This document shows, in pieces, positions 46,601 through 57,930 of a DNA stretch of 64,000 nucleotides. Under the pieces are notes generated by a model. The model had not been told where the DNA came from, made no database searches, and was given only the letters and a program-made list of their open reading frames with translations. The DNA comes from Mesodorylaimus sp. YZB2_4. Lineage: Eukaryota; Nematoda; Enoplea; Dorylaimida; Dorylaimidae. Numbering within the stretch: position 1 is the first letter of the stretch; the number at the start of each line of letters is the position of its first letter. Both the position numbers and the translations under genes were made by a program. Where the stretch lies: assembly GCA_030248295.1 (NCBI GenBank), contig JASANH010001194.1, positions 345,432 to 409,431 on the forward strand. The letters run 5' to 3'.

Positions 46601-48663
46601 CAGGCACGTTTTGTGAAATAATTATGAATCTAATCGGGACATCAAGCAAAATTGCAAAATTTGAATAAGTTCTGCAAGAAATTTAAGGTTCACAGAGGTG
46701 CATTTTCAAGTTAAACTCTGTTTAGTGCTGTGCACAGGTCTTATATGTGTCATAAGCACAGTCAGTATACAGCAGAGGTCTTATTCTCGCTGTCCCTCAT
46801 CCACGGTGTCGCTCATTTAAGACATCATCCCTCACACGTTGTCACTCACGCATGGCAATGCCGAGTCGAAGATTAGCTCGTAAGTGCACACCCAAGTGTA
46901 GGGGAGGGGGTACGCCTCCCTGCTGGCCCTAACGGTTCCTGGTTATCACAGAAAAATCAGAGATTCGGTTCAACTGGGAGAGCACGAAACCATCACCACC
47001 AGTCAAAAGCAGCAATGAATGTTTCTTTATTCAGCAGGATGTTTCATCATATATCACATAATATTTTGAAATACAAGGGGAGTTCAAGAAGTTTATAGCC
47101 TGACCACATTTCAATTGCAACTGTACAATGCCATACTTCTTCTTTGGCGACATGATCTCCCCTGAGGCCAATGCACTTGTTAACGTTGATGCAACGCGTG
47201 CATAACCCCCTCAAAAAACGCTTATTTTCTTTCTTTTTGACTTTGAACTTTTTGAACTCCTTGCGTATCAAATATGGGAACTGAAATTTCACTTTGCTAG
47301 ATTCAAAATCTCTGCACCAGTGGGGAACCGGGTTATGCGGAGTGGCGAGGCAGAAACCCGTCGGGTTGATGTTTCTGGCGCTTATTACAAGATCACCTAA
47401 GCCACGCCTGCCTGCTGCACCCCCAGACACCTGCGAGCCCTGTCCCTATGCCACCATATTCGACCCCCGCAGTGGGCCAGGAGCCAACATGACCCTCGCC
47501 CTCAACTCCCTGTCCCAGAGCATCCACACCCATCTCACGAGCAGACGCAGTTCAACTGGCCCCGAGGCCATGTACCTGCGGCTGGTAAACGCATTTACGA
47601 CTTGGCCAATTGCTGTGGTGCTGCTTGAAGCACAGTTCTTATTTGACGACTTGAATTTCTCGCCTTTTGAACTGATAGTATCAAACTGCCCAAAATAACG
47701 GCTTCCCCTCAACTCCTCATCCACAGCCTAACAATGGCTCCAACCCAGGCAGACTGCATTTTTCCTCTCGCGATCGGTCTTGTCACGTACTGATACCTTC
47801 CCCTGGCTTGCTTACTTAACGCGAAGAGTCTGGATCAGCGGGCTCAGGACGGCAAGCCTGCCAGTGCCAACCTGATTTTACTCTGGACATCATCCCGAAT
47901 CCATCTGCACTGCACCGTTCGAAAAATGCAACAAAAATACACAGAAAAGTGTCAGCTAAACATACAATACACGTTCTTCAATCCCACCATCACGCGAATA
48001 CCCCCAAAAAAGGATATCAAAGAAAGGCACTCAACTGTTTAAACACTCAAATCCGCAAAACATACACCCAGCACAAAAATGAATAACCTACATTCACACA
48101 TTTTCAAAATGACTCGACAAAAAAAATCAAAAATTGCGAACAAGAAACAATATTCGAAAATGGCTTCCTCAAAATCACAGCACTGGCGTGGAATCGTGTC
48201 GCTGCTCCTATCTAAACAGCAACAATAAAGGAATCTAATAGACTATCCCCAGCACACTAAAAGTGATACTCGCCATACCAGTCACCACAAAAACGTTTCG
48301 TGCGAGAAAAGTACACAACAAAAAGGCGGCACCCTCTCACTCAACCAAAGCAGCAGGCAGTTACTCAACGAGTAAACTACGTAATGTGCAAATACACCAT
48401 TCACCCAGTCTCAGCCACACGCGCCTATGACTCCGTGGGAAACGGCGCCATACCGACGCCGCAGCATGGTACCGGATGTCCACCACACAAAAACCATGAT
48501 AGGTCTGCCATCGCAATTGTGCATAGTACCTAGCACCACTACAAGGCCCCTGCATAGAACCCTGCCAAACGACAATCCAACTCACATACTATCTTATAAA
48601 GCGATACGACAAGAATCCAACTCGACTTTGGTCCTTCCAATTCCAATATGGCAAGCGGGCGTC
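43629..48663. other. Spacer between ephrin 1 and ephrin 2, mostly unrecognised
   Basis: Five kilobases with base composition more GC-rich than the flanks between about 43700 and 45660. No known protein domain was found. The longest frames are at 44652-45182(-), 45139-45450(-), 46208-46576(-) and 47047-47430(-), overlapping or adjacent in different frames, which suggests decayed coding DNA or repeats. The 3' UTR of ephrin 2 lies at the right end, the ephrin 1 promoter at the left. Confidence 0.45.
44652..45450 (-). pseudogene. Possible decayed membrane-protein coding DNA
   Basis: Two overlapping minus-strand frames contain hydrophobic segments preceded by basic residues (WVRSVKAPKLYAVMLVN; WFAYCLVRLINIVVSNIVSA). 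The first loosely resembles the loop-TM2 passage of the GPCR at 33916-35070 (VWRR..K...FYIYILV). A frame change around 45140-45180 and the absence of an ERY/DRY motif mean it is not functional if it was a receptor. This is a weak call from pattern only. Confidence 0.2.
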
Positions 48664-50997
48664 TTATTCTCTCGAATTCCTCCACATTACCACGCACACA
48701 ACCAGCACTGCCAACCAAAGCCCTCGCAATCCACAACTTCCACATCGCCGGAAATACGCCCCTGAAACCCGAGCCAGTAAAGCGCATGCAATCCGAGACC
48801 AGACCAACATCATACCTGACGAGCTACCGGGACCGTAAGGAGCGTTTGCGGCAGGATTACCACGCGGCCACGATCTCGGGGGAAACGGTCGCGGCTGTCT
48901 GTCCTCGGTCCACGATGGCGGCACAGGCCGATCAAGTTCGCCCCTCGTATTGTCATCGCAATCATCGAATTCTTCACTATTTTTGTCTTCAACTTGTACA
49001 GGACGATCGAATCCGAGAGGCGAATCTGGAACAAGTGGACTCTAATCTGAGAAAAAAAGGACAAAAATCTCCTTACCAGCCTCCATCACAGGCTTCGGCC
49101 GACACCGAGGTTTGACATTGAACTGCAACCGCATATTGTAGTGTTTACACAGACCGCCCTTCTCATTCTTCAACCCGCTTCTCGACCCGTCGCTCGTGGC
49201 TAGAAGCAAAAGAACATATCTTATCCAGCACACTCCCAGCAGAAAGCACATGATCCCACATCGTAGCACCACATCATCAGGATAGGTCGTGTGTTGACTG
49301 GTGAACGGCCGCTCTACTCAATCAGTCCACTAACACCCGTGACAATGAACCATTCCTCCTCAAAATAACCTCATTCCAAAAACCACGCATTTTTGCTCAA
49401 ATATGTCCACAAATTGATCATGTTTTAATTCAATTTCAACTCTGATATTAGGCCAGAAATGAGGGCAGAGGTGAAGAAAAGGGTGCCGCCATTTCATTCA
49501 CGTCTAAATTGCCATTCCATTTTAAACCGGATTTTGAAATTGAGAGTCGACGTAGATGAATTATAAAAAACTGACAACGGGCGCGCCTTGACTAAACATA
49601 TAATCGAGACCTGTCAACATTTACCACCAATCATTATTCTTTTCATTCTTTAAATGGAAAATACAAACAGAAAAGACAGGTCTGCCTCGTAAAAAAATTA
49701 CTCAACCGTAAAAACGGACAAAACCCATTTACGGCCCATCAAAATTGCCCCGCCGAAAACGATAATACGCGTCATTTCATGCACCTAACAAAGGTCAACG
49801 TGTGATCGAGCCTATGCGCTGGACGTGTTTTTTAACGTCCCTTCGCATTAGTTGCCATCCAATATTGGATAAGAGTATTTCAACACGCAAAACTAAGAAA
49901 AAGCGTACGATTTTACTTACAAATCAAGTAGTATGTTCTGTTGGCTTTAAATTGCGGTGCTGTAGGCGATGGCGTATATTCACGGAATACAAGCGTGATC
50001 AACTGAGCAATATTCGGTTTGGCACAAATACCTACTAGCCTCGCGTTCGATGTGTTTACAACACACGATTCGTAATTGCGTCTTTCAACCTTCAAAAAAC
50101 AATAAGCGCCATTAGATCGGAGCATGATTGCAGAAGCCAGTATAAACTTGCCAAATAAATATAAGAATATTCGATACTGTCTTCCGGAAAGCCGTGTCGA
50201 TATTTCGGACAGATAATATCCACCCGGTCCATCAACCGCACGTCAAAGATGTGATAATGATTATCGAAATAAAATCTAAAATGTAGACCTCCAGGATGGA
50301 TGATTGGAAAACTAAGCTCGAAAGAACGCGTGGAAAAAGTGCGCATCGAGCAAAAGCTTTCCGCTCGAATATAGAAGTAATCCCTAAAAATGCCGCATCA
50401 TTTCCTCAAGTCTCCTTTAGATAAGACCATGTTTACGAAATGCCTACCATCACGTCAAGCGTGAATGTTGGATGTGTATGAAAGTGACAGTAACTGGCCC
50501 GCTTTTAGGTCAACCATTCGGACCCTGACGGCCAATTCGAAATAAATTTCCTAATCACTCATGCGTAGAAATCGAAATGGGCAACCACACAACATTCTAA
50601 TTGACCGTGAAAAACGAAAGGGCATAGGTTTCGGATTGATTTGACACGAAATCGAGTCAAGCTCAACAGGTTACGCTAGGAAACCCCTCAAACGAACCTC
50701 TAGGAACACTTCAATTTCAGGTTTCTCCCCATCAAATAAACCGAGTCCATCGCTAGTCCCATCTTCCAAAAAAACCGCCCTTCATAAAAACCCATCTCAT
50801 CCCAGACACATGGACGAGATAATCTCCTCGATAGGATACCAGTCAAAACAAATCTCATCAACTTACATAGGATTAGTCGTATTCCAATAAATATCGGCAA
50901 TTTTCCTTCCGCTAGCTTCGGCAACCAAATGCGACGTGCTATAAATGAATATGACCATGACGAGCACACCCAAGGCACCTGTTTTGCCGTTGAACAT
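48664..50997 (-). CDS. Ephrin 2 of a tandem array (GPI-type), complete
   Basis: Six exons: 50867-50997, 50152-50275, 49921-50089, 49077-49199, 48816-49025, 48664-48761 (284 residues). It starts MFNGKTGALG, a signal peptide, then DIYWNTTNP. The receptor-binding domain has IFYFDNHYHIFDV, MDRVDIICPKY, EYSYIYL, YESCVVNTSNARLVGICAKP, VFREYTPSPTAPQFKANR, TYYLI and KGGLC, with the four conserved cysteines. A short Pro/Asp-rich stalk is followed by a C-terminal hydrophobic run (LWLAVLVVCVVMW) ending RNSRE, consistent with a GPI signal. The intron after exon 2 (50090-50151) has a GC-AG donor (TTG/GCAAGT) exactly where ephrins 1 and 3 have GT-AG. The last intron (48762-48815) is 54 nt, a multiple of three without a stop. 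Closest to ephrin 3 in the IYWN(T/S)(T/S)NP.IF start. Confidence 0.92.
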
Positions 50998-51466
50998 GAT
51001 CGATCAAATTGATCACTCCGCCCGTCTCCACTCGCCAATCCACCAAATTCATCAAAGCAGTTGCCAAACCCAAATTCGTATCGAAAGACGAGCACTTGCT
51101 CCCAAATAAGGCTCACGAGGAGAGAAGGCCAGGGCGTAAATTGTTTCACGTTTCCGTCAAAAGATAACCGCCAAATGCACTGTCCTCGGCCCCTAAAAAT
51201 ATTGACCTTGCCGTTGACGAAGCCCTGACTCCAAGTGCCTACACTACAAGAGTGATAATCGTCGACTCGGTCATCGCATAAGCGCAAAGGTAAACCGACC
51301 GATCTCGCCCACACCAGCCACGCACCTGTCGGGCGCCGTCCCGTCGGCTGCCTTTGCTGGGCGCGGTGGGCGGAGCTTAGCCCAACAGCCAATCACAGCG
51401 CGCCTTTTCTCAGCGCTTTTTTTTACTTCCGGTTTTTGCTGTATCACTCGTAGACTGGCAGAATAG

Positions 51467-51472
51467 TTTATT
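51467..51472 (-). terminator. Candidate poly(A) signal of ephrin 3
   Basis: TTTATT on the plus strand gives AATAAA on the minus strand, 192 nt after the ephrin 3 stop (51664) and 470 bp before the ephrin 2 start. Confidence 0.5.
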
Positions 51473-51663
51473 TGCATATTCAATATACTTTACACTTCTG
51501 ACTATGACTCCAAAGCATATCACTATACAAACTCCTGTCACTTCTACACCAGAACAAAAAGCCCCTCTGAACAAAGACAAATTCACAAACTGGACTGGAT
51601 TTCAAGGACAGATTGGCGTATAGTCTCTATCACAGACAAAACTGGACCAAAACAATTCAATCG

Positions 51664-54600
51664 TCATGAAACCATCAACGTGACAATGACGTGTAAGGAA
51701 TACAAGCTCACCAGCACAAAACTCGTTGGCCAATTCGAGGAAGTGGTCGAGGCAGCATTTCGCCTATGTTGAGCGTTTGAGCCTGAAAAAGTGGACTCAA
51801 CTTTATTCTTCAGTTTGGCCCATCTATTTTTCGAGTAACCAGTTTTTAATCGTACACATGTTGTATTAAATCAGTCAGAGCAGTATAGCATACTTCAAAC
51901 TTCTGACGATGAGTGGGCAACACAACTGCCCTGACCCACCCACCAGCAACTCACCATAATTTTCCTTGAAATCAGTTCGTTTCACACCGACAAACTCGCC
52001 TTCGGGTCTCGTATGGATTTCGTACAATCGAGGTGTTGTCACATGGAATCCATCGCTGCTACTCGAGTTCTGCTTCTTCACATCCCGACTATTGTCATGC
52101 GTTCGACTAGGACCCGGAGAAATACTATTGTCTCCCTTCACTAACGACGAATCCACTCGCACTTCTTGACCACCACCGCCCAAGGCCGTCCGGTACTGAT
52201 CATCAGAACCCTCCTCATCGGCCCCTCCAACAGGAGGCTTTGCTTGAGCCACATCGCCGCCAGCAGCTGCATAGTCATCCACCGATTTTGAAACCGGCTT
52301 TTCTGGTGCGTCTGAAAAGAAAAACTATCCACTGCCTGCAAAAACGGGCCCCAGCATATAAGCAGGTCTTGCCGACCCCTCTCCATCCCTTTTGATTAGT
52401 GCATCCCCGCTTATTATCATCATTAAAAGAAAAGCGCCGAATTAAAACGGCCAAAACGCAGCAGGAAATGTGCCTAATTACGAAAAAGGTCTCGAGACAG
52501 CACATTGTTAGAAGAGGATGCAACAAGATCAGACAGACGGCCCGGTCCCGCCCACACCCCCCACCGACAGCTTGCAGTAAATATAGGTACACGGATGGCT
52601 CAGGCATCCCCTCCCCTAATCTCATCATCCATCCAAGTAAACACGGGAGCTGTTGACCGAGATAACCTTTCCTGAGTCACACCTAGCCCCTACAGTAAGT
52701 TACATTCGATTACCTGGCGGCAGTTGCAAACATCCCACCACCATCCACAATATCCCAGTCTTCCCCCCCCCCCCAGCATCAAGATGACGAACCCCCATCT
52801 TAAACCAACTCTAACACTACTTGCAGTCTTGCGGCCCGCCTGGTCTTCCATCACTCAACTACGCCAAGCCAGTTTCAATTTCGCTGACTATTCCTACCGC
52901 ATTAGTGCCACATTACTGCAGTGTAAAACATAGTTTCAGATTACGACTCCACCAATTCCGTGCCCACTTACCAATCGATTCCACCTCGAACTTGACTTTC
53001 ATATTCTTGGACGAACACAGTCCTCCTTGCTTGTTCTGTACACCGGCCGCCTGACCAGTCGAAGTTGCTGCAAAACAAATAAATTGCGCATAACGACCAA
53101 AGAATGTCAAGATAAGTGAATCATGTCACGAGCATGTTACACCACACCCCAAATAGTTAGGGCCCAATATTTTCTCCCTTATCTCCTAATGCACCAGGTT
53201 GAGTCCCTCCATAAAACTATACCTTGACATATTTCCAATGCATTTACGATGGCCCCCTCTTACCATGTATTACATTTTTACGATCCCCTAATCTCGCGCT
53301 ACCTTTGATCGTAAAATGCAAAAGTGGGCAGTAAATCAAGAACACTAAGCACACACTCTCGCCAACGACCATGCAGGCGGGGACCATCGCCGCTAATGCC
53401 CCCTTCCTGGTCAACACGGCATTACCCACCGAATAAGCCATTAGGCCCCGTCCTAGCTCCCTGTCGTCTACGACACTCCACCTCGCCCCCACCAGCATTC
53501 CATTCCATTTATGTTTGTTTTCTTCGTCATCCCTTTTCAAAACTTTTTTCTGCAACACGGTCCCCACACTTATTTAAAACGTGCCCATTTCTCTTACTAT
53601 CTCAATCAAAACCAGAACCCCGACATTTTAAACTCGTACCATCTTTGTCCAAGTGCGCGCACTCACTCCACCAATTACTCATTGCCCATTTCGGCATTCA
53701 CCCCTTCTCCTTCGTTTTCCTCCCCTCAACTCTACAATCACGCATTTGCACACACCGACGCTCGGTCTCTGACTCCCAACCAATTCAAGGTCAAAACGTC
53801 GCCGCGTTTCCACCAAAATCGGTCTATGCACAAAGATGCAAAACGCCCCCCCCCCCCCAAGGAACATATATCTCTATCAGTCCCCCACCGCCTTCGATTA
53901 CCGTGTCGAGTGCCGCCCCATTTGAGTACGCTCCTTACCGTGCCCCGCCAAACCATAAACTTACATATAAAATAGTAACTATGGCCTGGTTTAAATTCCA
54001 GACCACCAGGTTTCGGCGTGTATTCCCGAAAGACGACCGTTGCGTAAGTTCGTTGAAACGGATTATTGCACACACCAACCAGCACCGAGTCCGGACTCAA
54101 GGCGCAATAATCGTAGGCCCATTTTGAAACCTAAAAACAATTCAATCTTTAAAATCCATCAAAAATATTCTCCTCTTGCAATTATGTCCACCCAAAACAT
54201 CAAATTTGTCATTTAACCATTTTACCAATCCGTGACTCACACCTAATTACCCCCAATTACACCCACCGTAATCCTACAGTAGCCCTGCTTGCCAATCAAG
54301 TTACGCCTGGTCATTGTGTTATTTTCGGCTTTTCGCATGTTTTGCATCGGTTCGATTGTTGAGTGTGGCAACGTTGATTAGCACTGCTCGTCGTACAGTG
54401 GAAAAAATAGGATCAACTTAGTCGGTTTCGCATGAGCGAGCAACTGAAACTCTCCCTTCCCCTTGACCGAGCCAGTTGCCTATGCTCATTCTTTCGCTCC
54501 TAAAATGGGCAACAAGCGATGACTAGGCTAGCAAGCTCGGATAATTTGACGGCTCGCTTCAATGCCATTCAATGTCGCGTCAATAAAAAGAGAGCGCACA

Positions 54601-57600
54601 ACACTCGCCTACATTTGGCTTACTCAAAATGGCCGCCTTCGTTTCGACTCCAGTGAATCTGTTGGCCAAAAAGCTTCATCTAGACTCCCTAATTGCCGTT
54701 AGGACACGCCCAACTTCCTTCAAAATTACTAGGCAAGAGAGAAAAGCTCAGCAGGAAGCAACACGCTTTCCTTCATCCCCCTGTAAAAATGCATTAAAGC
54801 TCGGTCAATATGCATGTACGTCGGAGGACGAGACGTCTCCCGTCTTGTCGCCTCTTTGCTCAAAAGCAACAATACGCTTGTGCCAGCCAAATAAAAGCAC
54901 CCGCCACGTTCAAAGAAAAAAGTCAATAAGCTTGCTTCGAGACTCGTCAAAACCCATCTATGATACATTAGAATGGCCCCCGTCAGTGAGTATCGTTGAA
55001 CCGTCGCTCAAAGACGCCCTTTTTACGCTCTACCACCCCGCCAACCAAACCACTAAATTGGCCCTCATAAAATATGCAAAAGAAGGCCGAGCACGGGCAA
55101 TCGGGGTGGGAACAAGGACACAAAGGCACTGGTTGCCCGACAACCAACTCCATTTCCCCTCCCGACCCGCAACCATGAAACGAGATAAGCAAAGTTCACT
55201 TTCGCCCCACAGCTTGGTGATTGAGTGTTTAGCACTGGTCCTATACCCATCCATCACACGACCCCCGCACCCCATTGCACAACCCAAGCCCCATCTTTCA
55301 CTCAAATGTCAAACATCGCTCGACCTAAATTTATGACTTACGCTGTAAATTTCCATAACTTCAGCGTCCTCTTGGTCCCCGATCGATGTCGGCGTGTAAT
55401 ACGGGCACACGAAATCGACCCGATCGTGTATCCTCACCACGAACACATGCTCCGTGTTATCGATTCGGAATCTACAATAACTAAAACCAGTTAGCCATAT
55501 GCTTCCACCAACCTGCAACACCAGCTATCAGCCACGCAAACTTGCTTGTGCTTCAATTCGCACGCGTGCCATGTGGTATAACGGCAACAGCGCCAGACAA
55601 AACCCTAAGCGCAGGTTCGACTCCCACCAAGGCGCCCAGAACCCTGCATATCCTCTATTTAGATCATGTGCTTTACACTCTTCCACACAAATGGGTTCGC
55701 CCACACTCTGTACGTAGCTCTAAACTGTCTCGCCATGCCCTCACATATCCATTTGTAAAGCACAAGCCACACCCCGACTCATAGCCCTCAGGTGCCCTTC
55801 GAGACTAATCATATTCATTCGGCCATAATGGAAAAAGTCCTGAAAATAGACTCGAGCGAATTTAGAAAATGCCTCTTGTCCCGGCCAACATCGAATACGT
55901 CAAACTATGCATGTCGAACATAAGAAGATAATGTCATTTATTGCAGACAGCTGTCATGCTAATCCTCGCCGTGAGTGAAACGAGTCCAGCCAGCTGCCCC
56001 TCTCGTCTACCTGTTTTCATCATGTTCGCCTCGCCCAGACGCTCGTCTACTACCCTCTTCTAAAACACCTTTTCAACACAACTAGCTCGACACCACCAAC
56101 AACAAGCCAGGCCTCGCCCCCGGGCCGACCATAGCCTCAGCGAATTCATTCCAATTGACTTATATCGGCAGGTGGTGCACCAATTTCAAACTCCCACCAA
56201 CATCCCCATCTTCCCCCAAAAGCAAAAAGATACGAAAAAAACAGCGGAGACGATGGTGCTTGGAGTCGAGTAGACTTTGGGCCCTAGTTACCAAGCTAAC
56301 CAGTGCAACAAAAATTACTCCTCGTTGATGAACGTTTTCAAATTTCCTTCAGCCTCACCGATCCGAGCCTATAAAAGCATCCTTTTGGCACATCTCCCAA
56401 CACTCCCCCCCCTCGGAAAGATTACATCTTCATCTACAGAGCCAATAAAACGGCTACTGGTCCGCTAGCTAAAAAAACAAGCCACTTTCGAGGCGCCGTC
56501 GTGGCTCTAGCCGAGCACACCATGACATGATCCAGCCCCCATCAAACCTTTTTTCTCGCTCCTTCTTTCCGCCTGCGGATTTAGTCCGCTATCAAGCAAA
56601 TCAGAAAACTCATAAATCTGATCAAATCTCTGATACCACCATCCTTCATTATGTTTACTCTGCATTTCATTTGTTCGAAATGAGTAAACTCGAGAAATCT
56701 TGTTCAACAACGAGTAAGTTTTCAAAAAATACTCATCCAATCCGTGCCGTGCGTCACTCGATCCTCAACTTGCCGCGCATGCAACATGGTAAATAAACAA
56801 ATGTGGCGTTTCGGACAGCGACAACAACTCGTGCATATTGCGAGCAAAGGCCACGTCCGGCTTGTGTTAGTCATGAATGAAAGAGGCGCGGCGAGCATCC
56901 CACTCCAACCTTAGCACCACACCAAAATCCCAAAGTCAAAATGCAAACATGAAAACGCAAGACACAAATTCTTTACTCGTCCCCTTCACCGATCATTCAT
57001 CAGTGAACTGAGACAGGGCCGACGAGACGGCCCAGCAAGTAAAGCAAACACCTCGCCCCTCCCAAACCAAACGTAATCGAGCGAGCGAGAAAAAAGAACC
57101 ATTTCTATTGTGTAAAATGTGACCACGACCAAAAGTATACTTTCCTCGCAAAGTATCCGCCAAGGTAAAGAAAAAAGTAAAAGTGCACGCGGAAAGTGAT
57201 TGTGAAATACAAACCAGACCACGCCCGATCGTGCTCTGGCGGCAAAACTGCCCCTTTACGCCTCCTATTATAACCAATATCGAAATCACCTTCGATCAAG
57301 CAGCGAGGTGAACACCCTCCCTTCATCGGACATTTTCCTAGAAACCGTATTGTAGGCCCAGACATGGTCCACTTGCTCACCGTCCATTATACGCCTCCAT
57401 TTCAATGGCACACACCTTGTTCAAACCATACGCCCTAAGCCTTACAATGACCTTCGCTTAGACCCGCACCACCCCGCCATGCATGCATGGATATATGCCC
57501 ACACAAAAACCCGACTCGACACATGCACACAAGACAGACACCTCAAAACCGTGCTTCAATCCGAGCAAGATAACAAAAATCCCCCCCCCCTCCCCTCATA

Positions 57601-57930
57601 TCATCTATTTATAAAATCTTTGATTCTCGAAACACAAGATGCTCATCAAACGATGACTAAGTCATTTGACGGACGCAAACGAAATCCTCGAATTTCAATG
57701 CCATCAAGATGAAGACTGGAGATAAAACTGACACTTCAATGTCAAACTTACATCGGATTACTCGAATTCCAATAAATATCCGGCAAGGCCTTAGCGTCGA
57801 GTCCCGGCACGAGACAAGTCACTAACGAGCACACAATCACTAATAAAGACGTGATTACGGGACGAATAATGAATCCATTCCCACTCCCTCCAATTAGACC
57901 ACGCTTCGTCCAAACTCCGTACCAAGCCAT
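51664..57930 (-). CDS. Ephrin 3 of a tandem array (GPI-type), complete
   Basis: Six exons: 57752-57930, 55342-55471, 53965-54130, 52972-53067, 51955-52311, 51664-51782 (348 residues). Exon 1 has an N-terminal extension (MAWYGVWTKRG), an internal hydrophobic signal or anchor (SLLVIVCSLVTCLV) and DIYWNSSNP. Exon 2 gives IFRIDNTEHVFVV, HDRVDFVCPYY and AEVMEIYS, very like arthropod and vertebrate ephrins. Exon 3 has YDYCALSPDSVLVGVCNN, VFREYTPKPGGLEFKPG and HSYYFI; exon 4 STSTG..KQGGLC. The stalk (exon 5) is Asp/Ser/Gly-rich and contains PRLYEIHTRPEGEFVGVK, echoing LYEIHE and EGESVGVKF in ephrin 1. The last exon has a hydrophobic tail (WPTSFVLVSLYSLHVIVTLM) fitting a GPI signal. Intron 1 is 2.3 kb. 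Introns 1-4 match the other two in position and phase. Confidence 0.92.
55567..55640 (+). tRNA. tRNA-like sequence with perfect B-box (pseudo-tRNA or SINE head)
   Basis: GTGGTATAACGGCAAC resembles an A-box/D-arm, and GGTTCGACTCC 35 nt later is an exact B-box. Acceptor and T-stem pairing are poor when I try to fold it, so it is probably a tRNA pseudogene or the head of a SINE. It sits in ephrin 3 intron 1. Confidence 0.3.

Noticed and set aside
50700..51392. 230-codon minus-strand frame
   Set aside because: It is another reading frame over ephrin 2 exon 1 and its upstream region; the ephrin frame (signal peptide then DIYWNTTNP) explains the conservation.
53324..54127. 267-codon plus-strand frame
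   Set aside because: It overlaps ephrin 3 exon 3 antisense, is rich in Ser/Pro/His and spans a C-run. No recognisable domain.
54629..55336. 235-codon plus-strand frame in ephrin 3 intron 1
   Set aside because: No domain; composition like intron. Starts MAAFVSTPVNLL but has no supporting splice or family similarity.
55567..55640. Functional tRNA gene
   Set aside because: The B-box is perfect but acceptor and T-stem pairing fail, so I list it only as tRNA-like.
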